Positions 1 to 8,329 of a DNA stretch of 64,000 bases are shown here, in pieces. The position numbers were made by a program, and so were the translations under genes. Numbering within the stretch: the first letter of the stretch is position 1; each line of letters starts with the position of its first letter. Below the pieces are notes generated by a model that saw nothing but the letters and a program-made list of their open reading frames with translations, searched no databases and was not told the DNA's origin. Source of the DNA: Verrucomicrobiota bacterium (GTDB lineage Bacteria; Verrucomicrobiota; Verrucomicrobiia; Limisphaerales; UBA9464); the NCBI GenBank assembly GCA_017309115.1, contig JAFLEF010000007.1, positions 143,843 to 207,842 on the forward strand, written 5' to 3'.

Positions 1-2
1 GG

Positions 3-305
3 GAACGGGCCAAGGTTCTGGGAACGGTATCGGTCGAGGAACGCCAGGAAATGGAAGCTACTCTGGCCCGGTTTGCGAGTTTGCCCCCCGAGCAGCGGGA
101 ACGCGCCGTTCGAGGATTCCGCCGCTTTCTGGCGCTGACCGCTCCCGAACGCGCTGAATTTCTCCAGAGTATCGCACGGTGGCAGCTGATGACCCCCACC
201 GAGCGCGCTACGTGGCGTCAGATGGTTTCGCTGATCACTGCTCCGCCTCCTCTGCCTCCGGAACCTCGGGGCCGGTCGGCACTCGTCAGCACCAACAGTC
301 CTTAA
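3..305 (+). CDS. DUF3106-like protein, C-terminal part (partial)
   Basis: The reading frame is open from the left edge of the window, so the gene begins upstream; the ATG at 51 is probably internal. The visible 100 residues contain repeats of the kind LPPEQRERAVRGFRRF and LTAPERAEFLQSIARW, alternating 'S/T-P-E-x-R' turns and amphipathic helices. This is the pattern of DUF3106 proteins, small exported helical proteins of unknown function found in many Gram-negative bacteria. The tail is Pro-rich. It converges with argH, leaving only a few bases between the stop codons. Family assignment rests on the repeat pattern only. Confidence 0.55.
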   Translation, partial: ERAKVLGTVSVEERQEMEATLARFASLPPEQRERAVRGFRRFLALTAPERAEFLQSIARWQLMTPTERATWRQMVSLITAPPPLPPEPRGRSALVSTNSP

Positions 306-311
306 CCAGAC

Positions 312-1730
312 TCACCGCTTCGCGGCTTTGAGCCGCCGTTCCCAAGCCTTCAACTGGCGACTTACCTGAGCGGTCCCAGGTGCTCCGATCGACTGTCGCC
401 GGTCCATAGCCTGGTTCAGATCGAAAACGTCCACCACATCGGCTCCGAATTCCGGGGAGATCGACTGAAACTCCGACAAAGTAACTGCATTCAGCGGTTT
501 CCCCGAAGCCTCGGCCAACCCCACCACCGCACCCACCCAATGATGGGCTTGCCGAAACGGAACCCCTCGCCGAACCAGGTAATCCGCCAGGTCCGTCGCC
601 AACAACTGCGGATCCTCAGCCGCCGCCCGGCAATTCACCGCCTTGGCCGTTGTGTGGTCCACCATGCCGGCCATCAGCCTCAGACACGCCCGAACCGTGT
701 CCGCAGTGTCAAAGACCCGCTCCTTGTCCTCCTGCAAATCCCGATTGTATGTCATTGGAAGGCCTTTCAATAAGGTCAGCAGGGACATGAGGTTTCCCAC
801 TACCCGCCCCGTCTTACCCCGGGTCAGTTCCGCGACGTCCGGATTCTTCTTCTGCGGCATTAGCGACGAACCGGTGGTGTAAGCGTCAGCGATCTTGATA
901 AAGTTGAATTCGCTGGTGGCCCACAAAATAAGGTCCTCCGCCAGACGGCTCAGGTGAACTGCGGTCAACGCCGCCGCCGCCGCAAACTCGACGAGAAAAT
1001 CACGGTCGCTGACGCCGTCCATGGAATTGGCCGTGACCCGGGCCTTGCCGCGGGAATCCACGAATCCCAACTCCCGGGCCACATACTCACGGTCCAAAGG
1101 CAGCGTGCTCCCCGCCAAGGCTCCAGAGCCAAGGGGACAAACGTTCGCCCGTTCCCGCGCGTCGGCGAATCGCCCCAAATCGCGTTCCAACATTTCCACG
1201 TATGCCAGGCAGTGATGCGCGAGATACACCGGCTGTCCCCGCTGCAGATGAGTGTAGCCCGGCAATAGAACCTCCACATGACGCCGGGCAAAACCCACGA
1301 GGGCCCGTTGCAGTTGGAGCACGTCGGCCCGAACCCCTTCACATTCGTCACGCAGCCAGAGACGGATATCGACCGCTACTTGGTCGTTGCGCGAGCGACC
1401 AGTGTGCAGCCTGGCACCGGCCGGAACCCGGCGAGTCAGTTCCGCCTCCAGGTTCATGTGCACGTCTTCCAACGCCGGCTTCCACTCAAACGTTCCTGCC
1501 TCAATCTCCGCTGCGATCTCCCGGAACCCCCGTTGAATGGCCTTCAACTCCGCGGCGGTGAGAATCCCAATCCGACGCAACATCGCCGCATGCGCCAACG
1601 ATCCGCGAATGTCCTGACGCCACAATCGCCAATCAAAGGAGATGCTTTCCGAAAACGCCGCCACCGTGGCTGCGGGACCGGACGCAAACCGACCCGACCG
1701 CGAAACAACCGACGACCCTGCTCGACTCAT
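312..1730 (-). CDS. argH: Argininosuccinate lyase
   Basis: Cleaves argininosuccinate to arginine and fumarate, the last step of arginine synthesis, in the cytosol. The 472-residue product has normal family length. Visible signatures are HTGRSRNDQ near residue 110 and the fumarase/aspartase-superfamily signature GSSLMPQKKNPD near residue 286, which carries the flexible catalytic loop. The first 25 residues are rich in Ser, Arg and Ala and look like a non-conserved extension, so a slightly later start is possible. The gene follows ftsZ on the same strand after a 64-base gap and may be read as the tail of the dcw transcript, although its function is unrelated. Confidence 0.96.
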   Translation of the reverse strand: MSRAGSSVVSRSGRFASGPAATVAAFSESISFDWRLWRQDIRGSLAHAAMLRRIGILTAAELKAIQRGFREIAAEIEAGTFEWKPALEDVHMNLEAELTRRVPAGARLHTGRSRNDQVAVDIRLWLRDECEGVRADVLQLQRALVGFARRHVEVLLPGYTHLQRGQPVYLAHHCLAYVEMLERDLGRFADARERANVCPLGSGALAGSTLPLDREYVARELGFVDSRGKARVTANSMDGVSDRDFLVEFAAAAALTAVHLSRLAEDLILWATSEFNFIKIADAYTTGSSLMPQKKNPDVAELTRGKTGRVVGNLMSLLTLLKGLPMTYNRDLQEDKERVFDTADTVRACLRLMAGMVDHTTAKAVNCRAAAEDPQLLATDLADYLVRRGVPFRQAHHWVGAVVGLAEASGKPLNAVTLSEFQSISPEFGADVVDVFDLNQAMDRRQSIGAPGTAQVSRQLKAWERRLKAAKR

Positions 1731-1794
1731 GGTCAGTAAGCGTGCCTTGAAAAGGTGCCCTGGGGCAAGCCGGGGGCCGATCCCCGCCAGCCAC

Positions 1795-3072
1795 TTAATT
1801 CAGCTTCACTCCACGCCGCACAAACGTGGGTTCGTCCAAATTTTCGCCTTGATGCAGCGTTCCTTCCGCGCTGTCGAATCGACCCGTCCACGGCGGAACA
1901 AAGTTGAACTGTTGCTGCTGCGCCTTTCGGGCCGCTTGGGCCGACCGGTTTCGCGCCTCCCGGCTCTCCGCAGCCAGATCCAGACCCACCATTCGGGAAT
2001 CTCCCGCGGGAGGAGCATCTTCAAACAACAGGGTCTTGATCGGCGCCGGGGTTGGGCGACCCCCGGCTGACTCCAATCCGGGAACGTTCGTGGCCGCGGT
2101 TAAGCCAACACCGTCACGCACGGCCAACAGAAACACTTGAACCTTCCCGGTCGACTCCGGATCAACGCCCGCTCCCACTAAAACTTGCGCCCGAGGACAT
2201 CGCTGACGCAACTCCCGTTGCACCCACTCCAACTCGTCCATGCGCAGATCCGGACCGCCCATGACATGCACCAAGGTGCCACCCGCATCGGTCAGGCGGT
2301 TGGAAGGCTGGAGGAAAGGATGCTGAATCAAGTCCTCCCAGACCCGTTGAATCCGCTCCGCACCCTCAGCCTCGGCAAACGCCGCCACTCCTTGAGCCTG
2401 GCGTCCCCGAGCCCACCGCTCCAACTCGGCCAGACCAACCGGCACCAGCGAAGATCGCTGCAACAGTCCCAACAACCCGCTGATCACGCGAGCGACATGA
2501 CGATCCGCCAGATCCATGAGCTCCTGAATCGCAGACAATTCGGGGTTCAGGCGAGCCACGGCCTGATTCGATACCCGGATCACAGCATCGCAGGCGCCCT
2601 GCAGCGTGATCAGACACTGCTCGGCGTTGCGTTGCCGCAAGCCGCCCTCGAACTCATACGGTTCAATTACCACGGCCACCACTATGGCTCCAGCTTCCCG
2701 GGCCAATCGAGCGACTACCGGGCTGATACCCGCGCCAACGCCTCCGCCGATTCCGGCAACCAATACCAATAAGCCGGGTCCCATTCGGGATTGGATTCGG
2801 GCGACTTCCGCTTCCGCAATTCGCTGGGCGTAGGCCGCATCCCCGCCGCAACCGAGTCCCCGGGTGGTCCGTTCTCCCAATTCAACTCGGCCGATGTCTT
2901 CGGTGGCCTGACTTTTGGCCTCGGACTCCGTGTCTACGGTCCAGGCGGAACCCGAAAAGGAACCCGCGACCAGCCGAACGAGACGCGCACCGGCCCGCCC
3001 CACGCCACAAAGTGAAACAGACCGATCATGGGCCGATCTCGCTGGCGCCAATTCAGGAGCTTGGAAATTCAT
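1795..3072 (-). CDS. ftsZ: Divergent FtsZ with degenerate GTPase site
   Basis: The position (last dcw gene, directly after ftsA) and the fold pattern identify this 425-residue protein as FtsZ, the tubulin-like ring protein of division. Recognisable parts are GVG near residue 23, TRGLGCGGD near 70, the T4 loop at 109-115, EPYEFEG near 137, and a C-terminal peptide DEPTFVRRG like the FtsA-binding tail. The nucleotide site is altered: the T1 glycine run is GRAGAR, T4 reads GGGVGAG instead of GGGTGTG, and the T7 loop NxDFADV is VPVGLAEL (210-217), so the catalytic Asn and first Asp are lost. I chose the ATG at 3072 because it forms an ATGA overlap with the ftsA stop; the frame is open further upstream but that part lies inside ftsA. 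Confidence 0.85.
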   Translation of the reverse strand: MNFQAPELAPARSAHDRSVSLCGVGRAGARLVRLVAGSFSGSAWTVDTESEAKSQATEDIGRVELGERTTRGLGCGGDAAYAQRIAEAEVARIQSRMGPGLLVLVAGIGGGVGAGISPVVARLAREAGAIVVAVVIEPYEFEGGLRQRNAEQCLITLQGACDAVIRVSNQAVARLNPELSAIQELMDLADRHVARVISGLLGLLQRSSLVPVGLAELERWARGRQAQGVAAFAEAEGAERIQRVWEDLIQHPFLQPSNRLTDAGGTLVHVMGGPDLRMDELEWVQRELRQRCPRAQVLVGAGVDPESTGKVQVFLLAVRDGVGLTAATNVPGLESAGGRPTPAPIKTLLFEDAPPAGDSRMVGLDLAAESREARNRSAQAARKAQQQQFNFVPPWTGRFDSAEGTLHQGENLDEPTFVRRGVKLN

Positions 3073-4295
3073 GACGACCTCCGGGAAGTGAGTCCGGCAA
3101 AACTGGTCAGCCGCGAAAACAGTCGCGGCCGCGGTCGCTGCTTCGCCCGCATGGCTCCATAGCGCACCAATCCAATGGGCGTGGCAAACTCTGGATTCTC
3201 TAGAACCGTCGCCGGCCCCGATACACTTTGGACGATTCCTCGGTGGACCGGCAGTTGAAAGATCCGCTGCGCAAGCTCTTCGATACCGGGAGTTCGCGCT
3301 CCCCCACCGCACAGGAACACCCCCTCAGTCGCCAGTCGCAACGCATCGGCAGCCCGCAGACGAAGCGCCAGTAATTCCAAGGTCTCCTCCCAGCGCATGC
3401 TCATGATGCGCTCCAGCTTTCCCAGCGACACAGGCCGATCCGTGAGACCCGCTCCGGCCGTGGGGCCCGACATGGCCGCGCTGTTCTCCTTGCGCACCAA
3501 CGCCGATCCGTGGGCCAGCTTGAGCTCTTCCGCGCGGCTTAACGGCACTCGGAGCCCGTAGGCCAGGTCGTTCGAAACGTGATCGCCGCCGACCGCCAGA
3601 ATCCCCGAGTGCCGCAGCAACCCCTGATGAAAAAAAGCAAACTCCGTCGTGCCACCCCCCAAATCCACCACAATGGCGCCGGCCTGCTTTTGCTCGGTAG
3701 TCAGTACGGCCAGCGCCGAAGCCAAGCCACTGAACACGGTCTTTTCCACCCGGACGGGCACCGCGGCTTCCACCGCCTGACGCGAGGTCGCCAGCCGGTT
3801 GGCATGCCCAAGGATCACGTGCACCCGAGCCTCAATCCGGGCGCCCACCACTCCCACCGGGTTTTCGTAAACGGCATGATCGTCCACGAGGAAATCCTGC
3901 CGGACACTGTCGATGATTTCGGCACCGGCCGGACAGCTCTGGTACTTGGCATTGCGCAAGGCCAGTTGGACATCCTCGGCGTCAATGGCTCGGTCCACCG
4001 TCGGGATGGTATGAACCCCGCGGAAATTGGCGCATTCCAGGTGACGCCCGGTTACGGCCAGGTAAATGGACTCGATCGTTACGTCGGCCATTTCCTCGGC
4101 CTCGGCCAAGGCCTGACGAATGTCTTCGCCTGCCTTTTCGGCATCGAACACTTCGCCCTTGCGCACGCCTCGCGAGCGGGCCTGGCCCAATCCCAGGATA
4201 TTGAGTTCACCCCCTTCGGCTACCTCGCCGACAGCAGCACAAACCTTGGAGGTGCCAATCTCGAGTCCAATCAGGATTTGTCCGGGTTCAAACAT
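3069..4295 (-). CDS. ftsA: Cell division protein FtsA
   Basis: Actin-like ATPase that tethers FtsZ filaments to the membrane and recruits late division proteins. The 408 residues show the phosphate-1 motif GLEIGTSKVCAAVGE at the N terminus, the SHS2 (1C) insert region, the phosphate-2 motif VVDLGGGTTEF near 205, and FLCGGGARTPGIEEL near 335. The C terminus LFSRLTSFAGLTSRR is a basic amphipathic stretch fitting the membrane-targeting helix. Unlike its FtsZ partner it looks catalytically intact. It overlaps ftsQ by 8 bases upstream and ftsZ by 4 bases downstream, so the three are probably translationally coupled. Confidence 0.95.
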   Translation of the reverse strand: MFEPGQILIGLEIGTSKVCAAVGEVAEGGELNILGLGQARSRGVRKGEVFDAEKAGEDIRQALAEAEEMADVTIESIYLAVTGRHLECANFRGVHTIPTVDRAIDAEDVQLALRNAKYQSCPAGAEIIDSVRQDFLVDDHAVYENPVGVVGARIEARVHVILGHANRLATSRQAVEAAVPVRVEKTVFSGLASALAVLTTEQKQAGAIVVDLGGGTTEFAFFHQGLLRHSGILAVGGDHVSNDLAYGLRVPLSRAEELKLAHGSALVRKENSAAMSGPTAGAGLTDRPVSLGKLERIMSMRWEETLELLALRLRAADALRLATEGVFLCGGGARTPGIEELAQRIFQLPVHRGIVQSVSGPATVLENPEFATPIGLVRYGAMRAKQRPRPRLFSRLTSFAGLTSRRSS

Positions 4296-5253
4296 GGCGA
4301 CGGGCGGGTTTACGTTTCGTGGGACGAACGGGGGGAACCGGTTCGGGAGTCACTGTCCCAGGCTCGGCCCAACGCAACGGCGGATGATTGGTCACGCTGA
4401 GATCCAGCTGGGCGATGGCCAGTCCCTGGCGCTGTCCGAACTGATTCACCGAAAACCATTCCGCCAGCTGACGATCGTAGTCCCGTTGCGCCCCAACAGT
4501 GATTCGGCTGCCGCCGCGGGTGAGCAACCGGAGGACGCCCGTTTCGGAAACATCCACCTCGACCAAATTGGCCACGGTGATCATGGGAGACCGTTCAAAG
4601 GCCGATAACCAGCGCAGGGCTGAAAGCACCCGCTCATCCTTGAACTGACTGCCGCTAACGACCCCGGTCAGGCCAACTCCCACCAGGTTGGGCAGCACGG
4701 CTTCGGCTTCGAGGACATCCGGCGGAACATCCCCTCGTCGAAATGGCAGAAACACCGCCCCCAAATCGTCCACCAGGTAATAGGCCTGCGCCGATCCCAA
4801 CGGCGGCAGGACTATGCGGGCGACTGGAACTCGCTCCCGAACGGCAATTCGCAAAATGTCGGGAAACTCAATTTCAACCCGAGCCTCTTCGATGCGCGGA
4901 TGTCGCAGCAATCGCTGGCGGACCTGATACAAATCCACCGTCAATGCGTTCCGACCCACTTCCACTCCGGCCAAACGCCGGAGTTCATCTTCGGTCAGCA
5001 GACCTTCGCGATTGATGATGATCTGCTTGAGGGCCAGGCTTTCCACCCGGTGCAACCACCGGTCCTGCGCCACGCGTGTCACCCACACGCCACCGACGGA
5101 GAGGACTGCCAAAATGACCAGCCAGCGGACCGGCTTGAGCCACCAATTGGAGCGGGCGGGCCGGCTAGATCCAGAGCCGCCCGATTTAACGGCGAACACG
5201 AAATCAGAGTCGCGGCGGCGGTTTTTGCGGGAGTTTCCGAAAAAGCGAATCAT
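4288..5253 (-). CDS. ftsQ: Cell division protein FtsQ/DivIB
   Basis: Bitopic division protein that bridges early and late divisome components. The 321 residues have a basic cytoplasmic head of about 40 residues, one membrane segment (WLVILAVLSVGGVWVT, about 48-63), then a POTRA domain beginning around LALKQIIINREGLLTEDEL and including HPRIEEARVEIEFPDILRIAV, and the beta domain. The Pro/Arg-rich C terminus is not conserved. Length and topology are typical. It lies between ddl and ftsA, the standard dcw order. Confidence 0.92.
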   Translation of the reverse strand: MIRFFGNSRKNRRRDSDFVFAVKSGGSGSSRPARSNWWLKPVRWLVILAVLSVGGVWVTRVAQDRWLHRVESLALKQIIINREGLLTEDELRRLAGVEVGRNALTVDLYQVRQRLLRHPRIEEARVEIEFPDILRIAVRERVPVARIVLPPLGSAQAYYLVDDLGAVFLPFRRGDVPPDVLEAEAVLPNLVGVGLTGVVSGSQFKDERVLSALRWLSAFERSPMITVANLVEVDVSETGVLRLLTRGGSRITVGAQRDYDRQLAEWFSVNQFGQRQGLAIAQLDLSVTNHPPLRWAEPGTVTPEPVPPVRPTKRKPARRHV

Positions 5254-5259
5254 GGCCGG

Positions 5260-6177
5260 TTAGGGGTGCGCGCGGCGGACCGCGAGTTCGATCATGCGTT
5301 CACAAAGGTCTCCAAAGCTCATCCCGGCAGCTTGGGCGGCCTTGGGCAACAGGCTGGTTTCGGTCATTCCTGGCAAGGTATTGACCTCCAGAACGACCGG
5401 ATCGCCCTGTGCCGTGACCATGACATCAACCCGGGCGTAGTCCCGACCGCCCACCGCTTGGAAGGCTCCCAGGGCCGCCGCCTGAATTTTTCGCGTCACT
5501 TCCTGAGGGAACTCCGCCGGGCAGAAGTACTCGGTACACCCCGCCGTATACTTGTTGCGGTAATCGTAGGCGCCCGCCTTGGGTCGCACTTCCACCACGG
5601 GCAGAGCCACGTTCTCCAAGATTCCCACAGTCGTCTCTCGTCCCACGATTCGTTCCTCCATCAAAACTTCCGAATCATGTTGGAAGGCTTCCGCCAACGC
5701 CGCCGGGAACTCCTCCACCGCGTTAACAAACTGAAGTCCCACGCTGGAACCTTGGCGAACCGGCTTTAAGACCACTGGCGGTTGCCAGTCGACGCCCGGC
5801 CAAGTCGACGCCACCGAGCGAAAGGTCAGCGATTTCGCCGTGGGCACGCCCCGTTCACGACACCTCTCCTTGGTCAAAACTTTGTCGAAGGCAATCCGGG
5901 ACGCCTCCACACCGCAACCCGTGTAGGGAACACCCAGCCGTTCGAGTTCTTCCTGAACCGTTCCGTCCTCTCCGTACGTGCCATGCAAGGCGAGGAACAC
6001 CACTTCCGTCCCAGGCGGAAGCTTCAAGGCTCCCGGGAGCGGATCCACCTCGTAAACATGATGACCCGCGCGACGCAGGGCTTGAGCCACCGCCGCGCCC
6101 GAGCGCAGAGAAACCTCCCGCTCGGCCGAAGGACCGCCCAACAAGACCGCAATCGTGCGAGGTTTGGCCATGATCAA
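5260..6177 (-). CDS. ddl: D-alanine--D-alanine ligase
   Basis: ATP-grasp enzyme that makes D-Ala-D-Ala for the MurF step. The 305 residues include VLLGGPSAEREVSLRSG at the N terminus, LHGTYGEDGTVQ in the substrate region, VLKPVRQGSSVGL for ATP binding, and the metal/ATP site VLEVNTLPGMTETSL near 265. The ATG at 6177 overlaps the murB stop by 4 bases (ATGA); a second in-frame ATG two codons later is an alternative start. It appears fully functional. Confidence 0.96.
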   Translation of the reverse strand: MIMAKPRTIAVLLGGPSAEREVSLRSGAAVAQALRRAGHHVYEVDPLPGALKLPPGTEVVFLALHGTYGEDGTVQEELERLGVPYTGCGVEASRIAFDKVLTKERCRERGVPTAKSLTFRSVASTWPGVDWQPPVVLKPVRQGSSVGLQFVNAVEEFPAALAEAFQHDSEVLMEERIVGRETTVGILENVALPVVEVRPKAGAYDYRNKYTAGCTEYFCPAEFPQEVTRKIQAAALGAFQAVGGRDYARVDVMVTAQGDPVVLEVNTLPGMTETSLLPKAAQAAGMSFGDLCERMIELAVRRAHP

Positions 6178-7160
6178 TCTTCGCCCAGAATTTCCACTTC
6201 CGTCTCCAACTCAACTCCACGGGCCTGACGTGCCCGGGTGCGGACCAACTCAATCAACGCCAAGACATCGCTCGCCCGAGCCTCGCCGAGATTCACAAAA
6301 AAATTCGCGTGCACATCACTCACCATGGCGTCGCCCACCCGAGTTCCTTTGAGCCCCAGTTCATCAATCAATCGACCCGCCGGCAGCTCCGGCGATGGAT
6401 TCTTGAAGGTGCAACCGGCACTCGGTTGATTCGGCTGACTGTCCCAGCGTTTGCGGCTGTAGGTATCCATCTGCCGGCGGATGTCCTCGACCGCCCCCGA
6501 GTGGGTGCGCAGGGTGGCTCCGAGTGCCAAGTGCGTTCGCAGCAGCGGGCAACTGCGGTAACTCACTTCAATCTCGGCCACGGGCAGGTCCCGAATGACT
6601 CCCTCCGGGCTCATGCAGCGCATCCGCTCCACGCGATCGAACATCCAGGCACCCATGGCTCCGGCATTCATCCGCAGCGCCCCTCCCACTGAACCCGGGA
6701 TACCCTCCAAAAACTCAAGCCCGGTCAGACCCATCCGCCGAGCCTCCACCGCCAGCGTCTTGAGGCGCGCTCCGGCTCCCACTTCCAGCCGGTCTTCCAC
6801 CCGCTCAATACGGCTGAAATGGCCGTGCGCGAGCGAAATGACGACTCCGCGAAAGCCCCCATCCCGGATCAACAAATTGGACCCCCGCCCCAGCACAAAC
6901 CACGGAACGCGCCGCAACGCACACAATTCGAGCACGCTCGTCAGCGCATTCTCACTGGACGGTTCCACCCAAAGATCGGCCGGCCCACCCACCCGCAAGG
7001 TGGTTCGCCGCGCCAAAGGTTCGTCCCGATGCACGAGCGTGTCTTTGGGCAGGGCGATGGAAAAGTCACGGAACAGGTCTGAAATGACCTCGGCATGTAG
7101 GGCCGCCTGGTTGATGACGTCATCAACAGGCTCGGGGGACAATTGAAGGGTTGATTTCAT
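6174..7160 (-). CDS. murB: UDP-N-acetylenolpyruvoylglucosamine reductase
   Basis: FAD enzyme reducing UDP-GlcNAc-enolpyruvate to UDP-MurNAc. From the ATG at 7160 it is 328 residues: TTLRVGGPADLWVEP for FAD, VLGRGSNLLIRDGGFRGVVI, LEFLEGIPGSVGGALRMNAGAMG, and the late catalytic segment SAGCTFKNPSPE with the type I pattern, then ANFFVNLGEARASDVL. The open frame runs upstream to 7865 but that part is Gly/Ser/Arg-rich shadow of murG; the 7160 start makes an ATGA overlap with the murG stop. murC, which often sits between murG and murB, is not present. Confidence 0.95.
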   Translation of the reverse strand: MKSTLQLSPEPVDDVINQAALHAEVISDLFRDFSIALPKDTLVHRDEPLARRTTLRVGGPADLWVEPSSENALTSVLELCALRRVPWFVLGRGSNLLIRDGGFRGVVISLAHGHFSRIERVEDRLEVGAGARLKTLAVEARRMGLTGLEFLEGIPGSVGGALRMNAGAMGAWMFDRVERMRCMSPEGVIRDLPVAEIEVSYRSCPLLRTHLALGATLRTHSGAVEDIRRQMDTYSRKRWDSQPNQPSAGCTFKNPSPELPAGRLIDELGLKGTRVGDAMVSDVHANFFVNLGEARASDVLALIELVRTRARQARGVELETEVEILGED

Positions 7161-8329
7161 CCGGCCTGTCCTCCAGCAAACGCCCGACCCGGCGACAGCG
7201 AAACCGCCGACTCCGTTCCCCAACGTTCGCCCAATTGCCGACAAATTAGTTCGGCAATTTCCGCCGCGGCCTGCGGCCGATCCAACCGAGCCAACGCCGC
7301 CGCCATTTGGTCCCGAGTCGATTCCGATTCGAGGAGGCCAAGCAAACTTCGCCCCAACACAGATCCGTCGGAAACCGTTTGATCCACCATTCGCGCGGCT
7401 CCGATTCGCACAAATACCTCGGCATTGCGCCGCTGGTGATCGCCCGCCGCGCTCGGATAGGGAATCAGCACCGAGGGCAGCCGGCGGGCCGCCAACTCGG
7501 CCAGAGAGGAAGCTCCACTCCGGGAGACCACCACCGTCGCCGCCGCCAGCAACTGATCCATTTGGTTCGAGAAGGGACGGATCAGAGCCGGAATTCCCGC
7601 GCGCCGATAGGTTTCCGAAACCTCCTTGAAGTCCGCCGATCCCGTCAGATGCACCAACTGAAGTCCGGGAAAGGTTTGTGCCAACTCCGGCAAGCACGCG
7701 AGGAACAGCTGATTCACTCCGTGCGCGCCCTGACTTCCCCCGGTCACCAACAGTACCGGCCGATCCTCGGCCAGACCCTGAGCCCGCCGCGATGCGCCCT
7801 GCTCTGCCAGGCGAATTTCCGGCCGAACCGGAGTGCCGGTCACGCACACTCGCCGAACCCGCCATTGCGAGACGGCATCGGTCATTCCAGCAAAGCCCAA
7901 GTCGGCCAAGCGCCCCAGCCAGACATTGGCCCGGCCCGGGACCGCGTTGGATTCGTGTAGAAAAATCCGGGCGCCCACGCGACGTCCTGCCAGCACCGGA
8001 GCCGCCGCGGTAAAGCCGCCCATGGCCAAAACTGCAGCCGGTCGAAGGGACTTAAATTCTCGAACGGACTGGCGATACCCTTGCCAAGTTCCGCGCAGAA
8101 ATCCCGCGAACCCCCGCCGGGTTAGCGCCACCTGGGGAAGAGTGACCACCGTAAAGCGATGTCGGCTTGCCGCCAGACCCTGCTGATCAATCTCTTTGGG
8201 CGACACAAACAGAACCAACCGAGCGCCGCGCTCGGCCAATTCCTGGGCCACTGCCAACCCTGGAAAGAGATGGCCTCCGGTGCCCCCACAGGCGAGAGCC
8301 ACCGTCACACCTGGTTTCAATTGGGTCAT
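7157..8329 (-). CDS. murG: Undecaprenyldiphospho-muramoylpentapeptide GlcNAc transferase
   Basis: Adds GlcNAc to lipid I to form lipid II at the cytoplasmic membrane face. The 390 residues show the first G-loop ACGGTGGHLFPGLAVA, the second MGGFTAAAPVL, HESNAVPGRAN, and the donor-site signature of the C-terminal Rossmann domain, VVVSRSGASSLAELAARRLPSVLIPYP, with TGGSQGAHGVN before it. The 3' end extends about 25 residues past the usual family end. ATGA overlaps join it to ftsW upstream and murB downstream. Confidence 0.96.
   Translation of the reverse strand: MTQLKPGVTVALACGGTGGHLFPGLAVAQELAERGARLVLFVSPKEIDQQGLAASRHRFTVVTLPQVALTRRGFAGFLRGTWQGYRQSVREFKSLRPAAVLAMGGFTAAAPVLAGRRVGARIFLHESNAVPGRANVWLGRLADLGFAGMTDAVSQWRVRRVCVTGTPVRPEIRLAEQGASRRAQGLAEDRPVLLVTGGSQGAHGVNQLFLACLPELAQTFPGLQLVHLTGSADFKEVSETYRRAGIPALIRPFSNQMDQLLAAATVVVSRSGASSLAELAARRLPSVLIPYPSAAGDHQRRNAEVFVRIGAARMVDQTVSDGSVLGRSLLGLLESESTRDQMAAALARLDRPQAAAEIAELICRQLGERWGTESAVSLSPGRAFAGGQAG

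Noticed and set aside
7161-7865. N-terminal extension of the murB frame, read as a large fusion protein
   Set aside because: The extra 235 codons lie inside murG in another frame and are Gly/Ser/Arg-rich; ATG 7160 overlapping the murG stop is the natural start.
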